Part shown: piece after piece, positions 23,546-32,634 of the stretch
Layout of the letters: the number at the start of each line of letters is the position of its first letter
Numbering within the stretch: the stretch's first letter is position 1
Source of the DNA: an uncultured Lactobacillus sp.
Lineage (GTDB): Bacteria; Bacillota; Bacilli; Lactobacillales; Lactobacillaceae
Direction of reading: 5' to 3'
Assembly: GCA_937916845.1 (NCBI GenBank)
Contig: CALFSK010000072.1
Coordinates: forward strand, 1-35,551
Length of the DNA: 35,551 nt
Translations under genes and position numbers: made by a program
The notes under the pieces: generated by a model
Databases searched by the model: none
What the model was told of the DNA's origin: nothing
Seen by the model: the letters and a program-made list of their open reading frames with translations, nothing else

Positions 23546-24058
23546 CTACCAATTTTTCTTAATGAACGCCTGACGACCACCCATCTCTTCAATCTGATAA
23601 CGCCACGGATTCCGACGATAAAAATCTTGATGTTCCGGTTCCGCCGGGTAGAACGGCTTTACAGGCTCAATTTTAGTCACGATTGGTAGTGTAAACCGTT
23701 CACTTGCTGCTAACGCCCGTTTCGAGGCTTCGGCAACTTGACGCTGTTCGGGACTATTAACAAAGATGACGGGCCGGTAACTATCACCACGGTCTTGGAA
23801 CTGTCCAGATGCATCGGTTGGATCCGTTTGCCGCCAATAAATCTCAACGATCTGCGCATAACTAATTACTGCTGGATCAAAGGTGATTTCCACCGCTTCA
23901 GTATGCCCAGTGGTGTGACTTGCAACCTGTTCATACGTTGGGTTAGGAACCGTCCCACCCGTGTATCCTGAGATTACTTTTTCAATCCCGGGCTGCTGGT
24001 CGAACGGCTTGACCATACACCAAAAACAACCGCCTGCAAAAATAGCCGTATCCGTCAT
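23546..24058 (-). CDS. msrA: Peptide methionine-S-sulfoxide reductase MsrA
   Basis: 170 residues. Catalytic Cys11 is in FAGGCFWC, followed by [15 protein letters not shown], the [15 protein letters not shown] motif and [18 protein letters not shown], all diagnostic for MsrA. It reduces methionine-S-sulfoxide in proteins with thioredoxin. The start codon follows the msrB stop directly, with GAGGG inside the end of msrB, so the two are translationally coupled as a complete Msr repair pair. Confidence 0.95.
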   Translation of the reverse strand: MTDTAIFAGGCFWCMVKPFDQQPGIEKVISGYTGGTVPNPTYEQVASHTTGHTEAVEITFDPAVISYAQIVEIYWRQTDPTDASGQFQDRGDSYRPVIFVNSPEQRQVAEASKRALAASERFTLPIVTKIEPVKPFYPAEPEHQDFYRRNPWRYQIEEMGGRQAFIKKNW

Positions 24059-24505
24059 CTAATCACCCTCTGATTCTGAAAATAAGCTAACGTACTGCCC
24101 GTAACCGGCTGCTTTTAATTGCGCCGCTGGAATAAATTTTAACGCGGCCGAATTAATACAATAGCGAAGTCCGCCTTGGTCTTGAGGGCCATCCGGGAAA
24201 ACGTGTCCTAAATGCGATTGTGCCTGACTGAGCACCTCAGTACGACGCATACCAAACGAATCATCCTGATGCTCACGTAACTGAGACTGGGCAATTGGAT
24301 GCGTAAAAGATGGCCACCCACACCCAGCGTCGTATTTGTCTAATGAACTAAACAACGGTTCACCACTGACAACGTCAACGTATATGCCGGGTTGATCGAA
24401 GTTATCATATTTACCACTAAAAGGTCGCTCCGTGGCAGCTTCTTGAGTAACTGCGTACTGTTCGGCCGTTAGCCGCTGCCGTAAATCATCGTTTTTCTCG
24501 CTCAT
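24059..24505 (-). CDS. msrB: Peptide methionine-R-sulfoxide reductase MsrB
   Basis: 148 residues from the ATG at 24505, chosen for AAAGGA 8 bases upstream. An upstream in-frame start has none. Motifs: [42 protein letters not shown] and the catalytic [13 protein letters not shown]. The zinc CxxC pairs found in some MsrB proteins are absent. It reduces methionine-R-sulfoxide and complements MsrA, whose gene follows without a gap. Confidence 0.95.
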   Translation of the reverse strand: MSEKNDDLRQRLTAEQYAVTQEAATERPFSGKYDNFDQPGIYVDVVSGEPLFSSLDKYDAGCGWPSFTHPIAQSQLREHQDDSFGMRRTEVLSQAQSHLGHVFPDGPQDQGGLRYCINSAALKFIPAAQLKAAGYGQYVSLFSESEGD

Positions 24506-24580
24506 CCAATCAGTCCTTTTAATTATATTAATTGTGTGCAATCTAATTAACGCTTACTATACGCTTCTAAGCAGCAATTG

Positions 24581-24616
24581 CAAAAAAGAAGCTCCCGCAT
24601 TTAGCGAGCGCTTCTT
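24581..24616 (-). terminator. Terminator of ppaC
   Basis: AAGAAGC / GCTTCTT stem with inner GC pairs. On the minus strand it is followed by six T. Located 18 bases after the ppaC stop. Confidence 0.85.
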
Positions 24617-24633
24617 AAAAAAGGAATTTTAAT

Positions 24634-25563
24634 TTAAGCGTTAAAAGCGTCAGTCAATGGTGGAACGACTTGCTTCTTACGTGAAACCACACCTGGTAAG
24701 TTTAAGCGGTTGTTAGCCAACTTCTTACCAAAGGCCTTTTCAACGGGTTCCGTTGGGGCCCCAACGACTAATAATTCGGAATCGCTGTTTAAGATGTTCG
24801 TTGCTAAGATTAAGAATAAGTCATAACCTTCAGCTTTGTTTTCGTCCTTAGCAGCAGCTTCAAGTGCAGCTTGGCGCTTGAAGACGTCATCTAAGTCCAC
24901 CGTGTTGATTTGAGCAACCCGAACCGTTGAGCCGTTCATTTCGAAAGACTTAGCGTCCGCATCGATCAATTCTTTTTCAGACTTGCTATCAATGTTAGTC
25001 CCGGCTTTAAGCATTGCTAAACCATAAGTTTCATAGTCTACATCAGCAATCTTAGCCAAATCCTTAACAACGGCAACGTCGGTTGGTGTTGTGGTTGGTG
25101 ACTTTAATAATAAGGTATCAGAAATGATTGCTGAAAGCATCAAGCCAGCTAACTTAGCAGGAATTTCAACCGTATTTTCTTTGAACAACTTGTAAACCAC
25201 GGTGCTAACACAGCCAAGTGGTTCGGCCCGGTAAAACAATGGTTGTGCCGTATTGAAGTCGGCGATTCGGTGATGATCAACCACGTGAGTGACCGTAACA
25301 TCAGCAATGTCGCTAACACTTTGTTGTGGTTCGTTGTGATCAACTAACATAACCTTATCAACTTCAGGGGCAGCCTTAGTGATGACCCGTAATGCTGGTT
25401 CGTTAAAGTGGTTCAAAACATACTTAGTTTCTTCGTTTGGTTCGCCCAATGCAACTGGTTCAGTGTCCGCACCCAACTTATTTTCTAAATATGAAAAGGC
25501 CTTGGCCGCCACGATTGCGTCGGTGTCAGGATTTTGATGTCCAAAAACTAATTCCTTACTCAT
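24634..25563 (-). CDS. ppaC: Manganese-dependent inorganic pyrophosphatase (family II)
   Basis: 309 residues from the ATG at 25563 (AAAGGAG 10 bases upstream), the exact length of family II enzymes. DHH-superfamily motifs: [11 protein letters not shown] near the N-terminus, MLVDHNE, and [13 protein letters not shown] with the His-His pair. The C-terminal DHHA2 domain includes the substrate-binding [12 protein letters not shown] and [11 protein letters not shown]. It hydrolyses pyrophosphate to drive biosynthesis. The lysR gene lies 22 bases upstream on the same strand, so the two are probably transcribed together. Confidence 0.97.
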   Translation of the reverse strand: MSKELVFGHQNPDTDAIVAAKAFSYLENKLGADTEPVALGEPNEETKYVLNHFNEPALRVITKAAPEVDKVMLVDHNEPQQSVSDIADVTVTHVVDHHRIADFNTAQPLFYRAEPLGCVSTVVYKLFKENTVEIPAKLAGLMLSAIISDTLLLKSPTTTPTDVAVVKDLAKIADVDYETYGLAMLKAGTNIDSKSEKELIDADAKSFEMNGSTVRVAQINTVDLDDVFKRQAALEAAAKDENKAEGYDLFLILATNILNSDSELLVVGAPTEPVEKAFGKKLANNRLNLPGVVSRKKQVVPPLTDAFNA

Positions 25564-25585
25564 TAGCACAAAACTCCTTTAAAAA

Positions 25586-26545
25586 CTATTTTTGATTAAT
25601 CTTTTGTAACCGTGAAATATAATCATCTGACCGCAGATAGTTATCAAATTCATCCAAGAAATTCTTGATTCGTGGAATTTGATCCTTATCCTTACGGAAG
25701 ACGAAGTTCAAATCAAACTTGATAGCTGGTTCAAATGAAACCGTATGAAGTTTATCAACAGCTGGATTAGCTACCATGAATGAATTTGGTAATGCGGTAT
25801 TGGTCTCAGTAGCAGCCACAAACCGATAAATCTGTTGTGGTGTCGTAAACCGGGCGACCGCAGTTGGTAGATCTGCCATTTGGTTCTTGTATGACTCTTT
25901 AATCACTTGATCCAAATAGTAGTTTTCTGGATACATCACCCAAGGTTCACTGATGGTATCCTTGAATTTGATTCGTTTCTTTTTAGCCTGTTTAGGATCG
26001 CCGGAAATAAACAATAGTTCGTCTTGGATAATCTTCTTAGACTGGTATGGTTTCCAGTTTTTAATGCTTTCATCCGGAAGATACATGACGGCTAGGTCAA
26101 TACGATTGTTTTCCAAACGTTCCCAAATCTCTTTACGCGTTAACATATGGAACGAGATAATAACGTTGGGGTTGGCCTCGTAATACTTAATGGCAAAATC
26201 TTCAAACACGTGATCTTCAATGGAAGCCAAGACACCAATATTGATAGCCCCTTGAGTCGCACTAGTCGTTTGTTGAATTTCGTCCGTTGCCTTATTTAAA
26301 ACGTCGTAAATGCTGTGGGTCGCATTTAACATGGTGTAGCCCGCATCGGATAAGCGTAATTTTTTCCCTACTGAATAGAAAAGTGGCGCACCGACTGTAC
26401 GTTCCAATTTCTTAATTTGTTGGGTCAACGCTGGCTGTGTAATCCCTAAAATCTGGGCAGCCTGCGTATAATTCATAGTTTCAGCTAATTGCAAGAAATA
26501 TGTCAAAGTCTTGGATGAAAAAATACTTTCTTGAGTTGTCTTCAT
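25586..26545 (-). CDS. LysR-family transcriptional regulator
   Basis: 319 residues. The N-terminal winged helix (TLTYFLQLAETMNYTQAAQI, LGITQPALTQQIKKLERTVG) has the LysR signature. The C-terminal periplasmic-binding-like domain starts near residue 100 (INIGVLASIEDHVF). Upstream of the plain ATG there is AAAGGA. The promoter on the minus strand has a perfect TATAAT (26596-26601) with a palindrome next to it. It is upstream of ppaC and likely shares its message. The ligand and targets are not readable from sequence. Confidence 0.9.
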   Translation of the reverse strand: MKTTQESIFSSKTLTYFLQLAETMNYTQAAQILGITQPALTQQIKKLERTVGAPLFYSVGKKLRLSDAGYTMLNATHSIYDVLNKATDEIQQTTSATQGAINIGVLASIEDHVFEDFAIKYYEANPNVIISFHMLTRKEIWERLENNRIDLAVMYLPDESIKNWKPYQSKKIIQDELLFISGDPKQAKKKRIKFKDTISEPWVMYPENYYLDQVIKESYKNQMADLPTAVARFTTPQQIYRFVAATETNTALPNSFMVANPAVDKLHTVSFEPAIKFDLNFVFRKDKDQIPRIKNFLDEFDNYLRSDDYISRLQKINQK

Positions 26546-26595
26546 GAATTTTACCTAATCCTTTCGTCTTATCATCATCTTATGATACCTATAAT

Positions 26596-26630
26596 ATTAT
26601 ACAAGATTAGATTTTAAAGCAAGCGCTTGT
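26596..26630 (-). promoter_or_regulatory. lysR-ppaC promoter with cre-like palindrome
   Basis: -10 TATAAT at 26596-26601 (minus). The -35 position (about 26619-26624) has no good match and coincides with palindrome CAAGCGCTTG (26620-26629), whose core AAGCGCTT is that of CcpA (cre) sites, although two outer consensus positions mismatch. Carbon-catabolite control is possible but unproven. Confidence 0.4.
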
Positions 26631-26761
26631 TATCGGTAAATAAACCTTAACTAATTATTACAAGATAAAACATCCGACTTTATCTTACCGCTAAGGCCCA
26701 AAACCTTGCAAGCAATCGCATCGCTTTAACGACACCACATACAACGTAACACCACGATTCT

Positions 26762-29212
26762 TTACACCGTTAACGGCACTGGATGCAACTGCATCGTTAC
26801 TGGCGTTCCTTCCGTATCCGTATCCACAACGAACGAGCCGTTTGAATACCGGGCACTGACTGGGTGATCATCACTCAAAATTGAATGGTGTTTCCCACGG
26901 TCAGTCAGAACGTCTAAGGCTACGCCCTTCGCTGTCCCATCTAATAAGACGTAATCAGCGATTCGGTGTGGGTTGCTCTTCAGCTCACGTAAAACTTGAA
27001 CCCCACGACGGGCCCGGCTTGTAACTGGAATATCTGCGACCTTCATCTTTTTAAACGAACCCCGTTGGGTGATCAAAGCGACGAGGTCTTGTTCGTTTGC
27101 AATGCTTGCACGAACGATCAAGTCATCACGCAAGTCCATCGACTTAACCCCGACTGCTTTAGCCCCAATTGTTGGAACCTCACTTAAATCATAACGTAAA
27201 CCGTAACCGTGCTGTGTCATCAAAACTAAGGTTCCAGTTGGCGCACTTGGCAAGTACTTGACAGTGACAACTTCAGACACATCCGTTTTAAGCTTCATGA
27301 ACTGGCTTGCCCGGGTCTTGTACGTTCGTCCCGGAACGTAGTCGGCAAAAGCTGTTTGCTTAACGTAGCCATCATTTGTCGCCACTAAGAACTTACCGGT
27401 TTCTTTGAGCGTCGCAAAGTTGAAGACCCACGTAATCCGTTCATTATCTGCTAAACCGATTGTCTGGGAGATGTGCTCCCCAGTATCTTTCCACTTAGCA
27501 TCTGAAATTTCATAAACCGGCCGGTAGATTAAATGGCCCAGGTTGGTGAACATCATCAAATGATCCAGCGTATTATTTTTGGCTAGGTAGATTGGGAAAT
27601 CTTCATCTTTTAGCCCATTGTCATCAGCATCGGAAGCCGAGTACGACCGCAGACTAGTCCGTTTGATATACCCATCGTGACTAATCATAACGACGACGTC
27701 TTCTTGTGGAATGACCACTTCCGTTTGAACTTTCAATTCTTGAATTTCATCTTGAATTTCAGTCAAACGCTTCGTCGGGTAAGCCTTTTGAACGGCCTTC
27801 AATTCTTTGCGCAAGACCTTGTCCAACTCTTTAGGTTCTTCCAAAATCTTGTGATAACTGGCAATGGCGTCAGCTAGTTCAGCGGCTTCTTTTTCAAGTT
27901 GCGTCACGTCAGTATTCGTCAATCGATACAATTGCATCGTAACGATAGCTTCGGCCTGCGGTTCAGTAAAATCAAATTGGGTCACTATGTTTTGCTTAGC
28001 GTCCTTCTTATCCTTACTACCCCGAATTGTCTTGATCACTTGATCTAAGATCGACATGGCCTTAATCAGCCCTTGGACAATGTGCTGACGGTCCGCCGCC
28101 TTCTTCAAGTTAAACTGGGTCCGACGGGTAATTACATCGCGTTGATGTTCCAAATACGCCGTAACAATTGTCTTTAAGCCAACGTGTTCTGGCCGTTGGT
28201 GATAAATTGCCACCATATTAAAATTATACGTAATTTGGAGGTCAGTATTTTTAAAGAGATACGTTAAAATTCCTTCGGCGTTAACGTCACGCTTCAGTTC
28301 AATCACGATTGATAATCCTTTACGGTCACTTTCGTCACGAACTTCAGCAATCCCTTCGATCTTCTTCATGATCCGAATTTCGTCCATTTTTTTGACCAAT
28401 TGCGCCTTATTCACTTCGTAAGGAATCTCTGACACTTCAATCTGAGACTTATTCCCCTTGATTGGCACAATCTTAGTCCGTGAACGAACGACGATGCGAC
28501 CACGACCGGTCTCATACGCTTGCTTAATTCCGGATAACCCTTGAATAATACCACCCGTTGGAAAATCAGGCCCTTTTACAAAGTCCATCAAGTCTTCCAG
28601 GCTAGCTTTAGGGTGATTCATCAAGAAAAGAATTGCGTCGATGACTTCAGTCAGATTATGCGGCGGAATTTCCGTTGCGTAACCCGCAGAAATCCCAGTG
28701 GCCCCGTTAACTAATAAGTTCGGGAACCGGGCCGGTAAGACCGTTGGTTCATATTCAGTATCATCAAAGTTTAAGACCATATCGACAGTCTTCTTGTCGA
28801 TATCTTGCAGCATTTCACCCGCAATTTTACTCAAACGTGCTTCGGTATACCGCATTGCGGCTGCCGGGTCACCATCCATCGACCCGTTGTTACCGTGCAT
28901 TTCAATCAACGGTTCTCGGAGCTTCCAGTCCTGACTTAACCGGACCATCGCTTCGTAAATTGAAGAATCCCCATGGGGGTGAAAATTACCCATGACGTTC
29001 CCAACAGACTTGGCTGACTTCCGAAAGGCCTTATCGTACGTGTTACCGTCTTGATTCATGGCGTACAAGATTCGCCGTTGTACGGGTTTTAACCCGTCAC
29101 GAATATCCGGTAACGCCCGCTCTTGAATGATGTACTTAGAGTAACGACCAAAGCGATCGCCCATGACATCTTCAAGCGTTAATTCCTGAATTTTTGGTTG
29201 TTCATTTGCCAA
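26762..29212 (-). CDS. parC: DNA topoisomerase IV subunit A
   Basis: 816 residues starting with TTG at 29212 (AAAGGGGG 7 bases upstream). The breakage-reunion domain has the active-site Tyr122 in AAAMRYTEARLSKIA. The quinolone-determining region reads HPHGDSSIYEAMVRLSQDW with Ser and Glu at the usual wild-type positions. The C-terminal beta-propeller (about 500-816) has repeated blades such as VVMISHDGYIKRTS and LVATNDGYVKQTAF. It acts with ParE to unlink replicated chromosomes. Second gene of the parE-parC operon, 13 bases after parE. Confidence 0.97.
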   Translation of the reverse strand: MANEQPKIQELTLEDVMGDRFGRYSKYIIQERALPDIRDGLKPVQRRILYAMNQDGNTYDKAFRKSAKSVGNVMGNFHPHGDSSIYEAMVRLSQDWKLREPLIEMHGNNGSMDGDPAAAMRYTEARLSKIAGEMLQDIDKKTVDMVLNFDDTEYEPTVLPARFPNLLVNGATGISAGYATEIPPHNLTEVIDAILFLMNHPKASLEDLMDFVKGPDFPTGGIIQGLSGIKQAYETGRGRIVVRSRTKIVPIKGNKSQIEVSEIPYEVNKAQLVKKMDEIRIMKKIEGIAEVRDESDRKGLSIVIELKRDVNAEGILTYLFKNTDLQITYNFNMVAIYHQRPEHVGLKTIVTAYLEHQRDVITRRTQFNLKKAADRQHIVQGLIKAMSILDQVIKTIRGSKDKKDAKQNIVTQFDFTEPQAEAIVTMQLYRLTNTDVTQLEKEAAELADAIASYHKILEEPKELDKVLRKELKAVQKAYPTKRLTEIQDEIQELKVQTEVVIPQEDVVVMISHDGYIKRTSLRSYSASDADDNGLKDEDFPIYLAKNNTLDHLMMFTNLGHLIYRPVYEISDAKWKDTGEHISQTIGLADNERITWVFNFATLKETGKFLVATNDGYVKQTAFADYVPGRTYKTRASQFMKLKTDVSEVVTVKYLPSAPTGTLVLMTQHGYGLRYDLSEVPTIGAKAVGVKSMDLRDDLIVRASIANEQDLVALITQRGSFKKMKVADIPVTSRARRGVQVLRELKSNPHRIADYVLLDGTAKGVALDVLTDRGKHHSILSDDHPVSARYSNGSFVVDTDTEGTPVTMQLHPVPLTV

Positions 29213-29225
29213 TTTGCGACCCCCT

Positions 29226-31232
29226 TTAATGTTTCAACTGTTGTGCTAACTCTTCATCAGCCTGTTCGTGCGCAGAAGAAACCGCCTCGTTATCTAACAG
29301 CGAACCGTCTTCATCAAGGTTAAAGTGAACGTTGCTTTCAATCCATTTCCGGCGCGGTTCCACTTTATCACCCATCAGCGTTGTGACCCGCTTTTCAGCT
29401 AAGGCAGCGTCATCGATCCGTACACGGACCAACGTCCGCTTCTCAGGATCCATGGTCGTTTCCCACAGCTGTTCGGCGTTCATTTCACCTAAACCTTTGT
29501 ACCGTTGCAGCGAATAACCTTTTCCAAACGTCTTCGTTCGTAAGGCCAACTCTTCATCGGTCCATGCGTATTCAGTCCGTAGTTGTTTACCTTGTTTCTT
29601 CTGTAACCGGTATAACGGCGGCAAGGCAATATAAATCTTGCCCGTATCGATCATCGGTCGCATGTACTTATAGAAGAAGGTCAGCAACAAGATCTGAATA
29701 TGGGCACCATCGGTATCGGCATCGGTCATGATAATGACTTTGTCATAATTACTCGACTTAATATCAAACTCTGGCCCAACTCCGGCACCAATCGTGTAGA
29801 TCATCGTGTTGATTTCTTCATTTTTGACAATGTCAGGTAACTTCGCCTTTTCAGTGTTCAGGACTTTCCCACGTAATGGTAGGATGGCCTGGAACTTCCG
29901 GTCACGCCCCTGCTTAGCTGAACCACCGGCAGAATCCCCTTCGACTAAGAAGAGTTCGTTACGCTTAGCGTTTTTAGATTGCGCTGGCGTTAGCTTTCCT
30001 GACAATAATCGTTCTTGCTTATGACGTTTCTTACCGTTACGGCTTTCGTCCCGAGCTTTACGGGCGGCTTCACGCGCTTGCCGAGCTTTCGTAGACTTAC
30101 GAATCAGCATTTGCGCAAACTCACCATTTTCCATTAAGAAAAATTGAAGCTGTTCACTGACCACGTTATCAACGATCGTCCGGGCTTCCGGTGTCCCTAA
30201 TTTTTCCTTAGTTTGACCTTCAAACTGTAGTAGGTTTTCAGGAACCCGCAGCGAAATCACGGCGGACAACCCTTCACGCACATCGGAGCCTTCCAGATTC
30301 TTATCCTTATCCTTTAACAAGCCGACCTTCCGCGCGTATTCGTTGAACGCCTTGGTCCAAGCACTACGGAAACCGACTTCATGGGTCCCACCGTCTGGCG
30401 TCCGCACGTTATTAACAAACGAAAGTAAGTTTTCGGAGTAACCGTCATTATACTGTGCGGCCACTTCAACTTCCACGCCTTCCTTCGTGCCGTCAAAGAA
30501 CATGACGTCACCTAACGTGTCTTTATCTTCGTTTAAATAGCCAACAAAGGCCTTAATACCATCTTCGTAATGAAACGCGAGTTCCTGTTCCTGGTTTTCG
30601 CGTTCGTCCGTCAACGTGATTTTAACGCCCTTTAGTAGGAAGGCTGATTCACGTAGCCGTTCCGCTAACGTTTGGAAATTATAAACCGTCGTTGTAAAAA
30701 TACTTGCATCGGGTTTAAACGTCAACGTCGTTCCAGTTGGTTTGTTGGTCTTACCCTTTTTCTCAAGCGTACCAACGGGATGACCACCGTTTTTAAAATG
30801 TTCAACGTAGCGGTAGCCGTCACGGATGATGGTTACCGTCAGTTCAGTGGACAGTGCGTTAACGACACTGGCACCAACCCCGTGCAACCCACCGGACGTT
30901 TTATAGCCACCCTGGCCGAACTTACCGCCGGCATGGAGAATCGTTAAAATAACTTCAGGGGTTGGAATCCCGGAAGCGTGCATTCCGACCGGCATTCCAC
31001 GACCGTGATCGACGACCGTAATACTATTATCCGCGTGAATGATCACGTTAATTTCTTTACCGTAACCGGCTAACGCTTCGTCAACCGCGTTATCAACGAT
31101 TTCATAGACTAAGTGATGGAGTCCACGGGCATCCGTCGAGCCGATGTACATACCCGGACGTTTCCGAACGGCTTCTAATCCTTCAAGGACTTGGATTGAA
31201 GAATCATCGTATTGCTGGGTTTTCTTTGCCAT
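29226..31232 (-). CDS. parE: DNA topoisomerase IV subunit B
   Basis: 668 residues from the ATG at 31232, chosen because AAGGAG lies 8 bases upstream. An upstream GTG is too close to it. GHKL ATPase motifs: EIVDNAVDEALAGY, DHGRGMPVG and GGLHGVGASVVNALS. TOPRIM: LFLVEGDSAGGSAKQGRDRK and IIMTDADTDGAHI. This is ParE rather than GyrB by its length and association with parC. The upstream promoter is strong and overlaps a LexA-like box, giving a 5' untranslated leader of about 250 bases. Confidence 0.97.
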   Translation of the reverse strand: MAKKTQQYDDSSIQVLEGLEAVRKRPGMYIGSTDARGLHHLVYEIVDNAVDEALAGYGKEINVIIHADNSITVVDHGRGMPVGMHASGIPTPEVILTILHAGGKFGQGGYKTSGGLHGVGASVVNALSTELTVTIIRDGYRYVEHFKNGGHPVGTLEKKGKTNKPTGTTLTFKPDASIFTTTVYNFQTLAERLRESAFLLKGVKITLTDERENQEQELAFHYEDGIKAFVGYLNEDKDTLGDVMFFDGTKEGVEVEVAAQYNDGYSENLLSFVNNVRTPDGGTHEVGFRSAWTKAFNEYARKVGLLKDKDKNLEGSDVREGLSAVISLRVPENLLQFEGQTKEKLGTPEARTIVDNVVSEQLQFFLMENGEFAQMLIRKSTKARQAREAARKARDESRNGKKRHKQERLLSGKLTPAQSKNAKRNELFLVEGDSAGGSAKQGRDRKFQAILPLRGKVLNTEKAKLPDIVKNEEINTMIYTIGAGVGPEFDIKSSNYDKVIIMTDADTDGAHIQILLLTFFYKYMRPMIDTGKIYIALPPLYRLQKKQGKQLRTEYAWTDEELALRTKTFGKGYSLQRYKGLGEMNAEQLWETTMDPEKRTLVRVRIDDAALAEKRVTTLMGDKVEPRRKWIESNVHFNLDEDGSLLDNEAVSSAHEQADEELAQQLKH

Positions 31233-31473
31233 TCTCACAACTCCTTAAAATTTTGTTTTTTTATGATATTTTTGCCTATTAGTCTGATTGGCTTGATTTA
31301 ACAGCCTTGACACCGCTAACTAAAGCTATGCAAATTTGATTATAGCACAGGAAACTAATTTTTCAGCGCTTTTTTTAGTTTTAAACGTGGCTCAGGCGGA
31401 TTTTAAGCCACACTTCAGCCAAAATTTAACTAAATTTAAACATTAATTCCTCAAAACTAGTCTCTCCAATTAG

Positions 31474-31487
31474 CGAATGTATGTTCG
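31474..31487. promoter_or_regulatory. LexA (SOS) box candidate at the parE start of transcription
   Basis: CGAATGTATGTTCG matches the Gram-positive LexA consensus CGAACRNRYGTTCG at 13 of 14 positions. It lies 4 bases downstream of the -10 of the parE promoter, i.e. over the expected start of transcription, the usual repressor position. LexA binding is inferred. Confidence 0.6.
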
Positions 31488-31491
31488 CTTT

Positions 31492-31521
31492 ATTGTAGTT
31501 AGTTTGCCCCTAGTTTGTCAA
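31492..31521 (-). promoter_or_regulatory. parE-parC promoter
   Basis: Minus strand perfect -35 TTGACA (31516-31521), 18-base spacer, -10 TACAAT (31492-31497). The leader to the parE ATG contains a small GTGGCT / AGCCAC hairpin at 31387-31411 and no other notable element. The divergent plsY promoter probably uses an extended -10 TGCTAAAAT at about 31556-31564. Confidence 0.75.
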
Positions 31522-31597
31522 CCAGAAACTTTTTGACCCCATAACCAGTAAAGCATGCTAAAATATTGAAGTGATTCTATTGCAGGAGGAATTAATT

Positions 31598-32224
31598 TTG
31601 ATTTTGAAAATTGCAATCATGCTAATCGTGGCCTACCTTATTGGCGCGATTCCTTCGGGTGTCATCATTGGCAAGCTATTCTTTCATACCGATATCCGCC
31701 AGATTGGTAGTGGTAACATTGGCACCACCAACACGTACCGCGTTCTCGGACCAGTTGCGGGGACCGTCGTCATGGCAATGGATATCTTAAAGGGAACCAT
31801 CGCTGCCTTGCAGCCAACCCTTTTGTTCCACCTAGATAATCGTTACACGTTACTGATTGGGCTTGCCGCAATTCTAGGCCATACCTTTTCCATCTATATC
31901 GGTTTTAAAGGTGGCAAGGCGGTTGCAACGAGCGCCGGCATCCTACTCGCATATAACTGGCAATTCTTTCTAATTGCGAGTGCAATCATGTTAACACTGG
32001 TCTACGTTACTAGCATGGTCAGTGTCGCCAGTATGACGTCGTTTCCAATCGTCACGTTGATTGCGATCTTCTACTACCGCGACCCACTATTGTCAGTTGT
32101 CGCGTTAGTTTTGACCATCTTTATCTTTTACCGTCACCGCAGCAACATTGCCCGGATTAAAAATGGGACCGAATCATTGGTCCATTTCGGTCTTGCTTGG
32201 CGGCGTCAACAGGCTAAAAAGTAA
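31598..32224 (+). CDS. plsY: Acyl-phosphate glycerol-3-phosphate acyltransferase PlsY
   Basis: 208 residues from TTG at 31598, which has AGGAGG at the ideal distance. An in-frame GTG at 31571 would place the site inside the gene. Integral membrane protein with about five hydrophobic helices and the conserved loops: motif 1 [16 protein letters not shown], glycine-rich motif 2 [16 protein letters not shown], and a later region near [12 protein letters not shown]. It transfers acyl from acyl phosphate to glycerol-3-phosphate, the first step of phospholipid synthesis. Divergent from parE, as is common in Lactobacillales. A terminator follows. Confidence 0.95.
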   Translation: MILKIAIMLIVAYLIGAIPSGVIIGKLFFHTDIRQIGSGNIGTTNTYRVLGPVAGTVVMAMDILKGTIAALQPTLLFHLDNRYTLLIGLAAILGHTFSIYIGFKGGKAVATSAGILLAYNWQFFLIASAIMLTLVYVTSMVSVASMTSFPIVTLIAIFYYRDPLLSVVALVLTIFIFYRHRSNIARIKNGTESLVHFGLAWRRQQAKK

Positions 32225-32229
32225 CTGTT

Positions 32230-32265
32230 AAAAGACCACTTTCTTAATTGAAGGTGGTCTTTTTA
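32230..32265 (+). terminator. Terminator of plsY
   Basis: AAAGACCACTTT / GAAGGTGGTCTTT hairpin, one wobble pair, followed by a T-run. Confidence 0.85.
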
Positions 32266-32634
32266 GTGCCAGTGTGGGTAAACTGGTTGTGGGTTATGAT
32301 TTGTTTTTTTATTATTAGTTAAAGTAACGTGTTACGAATTCACTTATTTACAATCACTTTTATACCTAAAAATTTAAAGTACTAAAGCTAGTTCAATCAT
32401 TGCCATGGTACTAGATTAGTACTTTTCGGCGCTTCGCCGGCATCATCAGTGGGCCCTGGGATCGGCTACAGACAAAAAAGCGGTCTTTCAAGTCGCCCCG
32501 CACTGGTTCTGCTGAGATTTTAAACAAACCGGGCTTAAGCCACGGACGGTCTGGAGCAATTGCGCATTTTGCAACTGCTCCAGGCTAGTCCCGGTCCCAC
32601 GACCGCATGTCATAAGTGGCAACCGGAATAGCTT
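32266..32634. other. Gene-free interval with structured GC-rich core
   Basis: The first 130 bases are AT-rich with nothing recognised apart from a small GTAAC-GT-GTTAC dyad. From about 32408 the DNA becomes GC-rich and full of hairpins (listed as a separate entry) up to about 32600, where AT-rich island DNA starts. No gene is seen in it on either strand. Confidence 0.5.
32408..32595. ncRNA. Multi-hairpin structured segment, possible RNA element or intergenic repeat
   Basis: Inverted repeats in order: GTACTA-GAT-TAGTAC (32408-32422); CGGCG-CTT-CGCCG (32427-32439); and a nested pair with outer ACCGGG (32528-32533) / CCCGGT (32590-32595) enclosing a 13-bp arm pair CTGGAGCAATTGC (32551-32563) / GCAACTGCTCCAG (32571-32583) with one mismatch. 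No T-run follows, so it is not a simple terminator. It may be a small RNA, a leader, or a species-specific intergenic repeat. The strand is unknown. Confidence 0.4.

Noticed and set aside
26662..26686. Hairpin AAGATAAA / TTTATCTT between parC and lysR as a terminator
   Set aside because: Eight AT-rich pairs without a T-run; too weak, and 75 bases from the parC stop. No clear parC terminator was found.
22177..32328. 14-base direct repeat TTAGTTAAAGTAAC at 22177-22190 and 32315-32328, considered as attachment sites
   Set aside because: A few exact 14-base repeats are expected by chance in an AT-rich 35-kb window, and the DNA between them is core genome (msr, ppaC, parEC, plsY), not an island.
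32266..32634. tRNA gene in the hairpin-rich gap after plsY
   Set aside because: No T-loop GGTTCRA box, acceptor stem or CCA context could be fitted to the hairpins.
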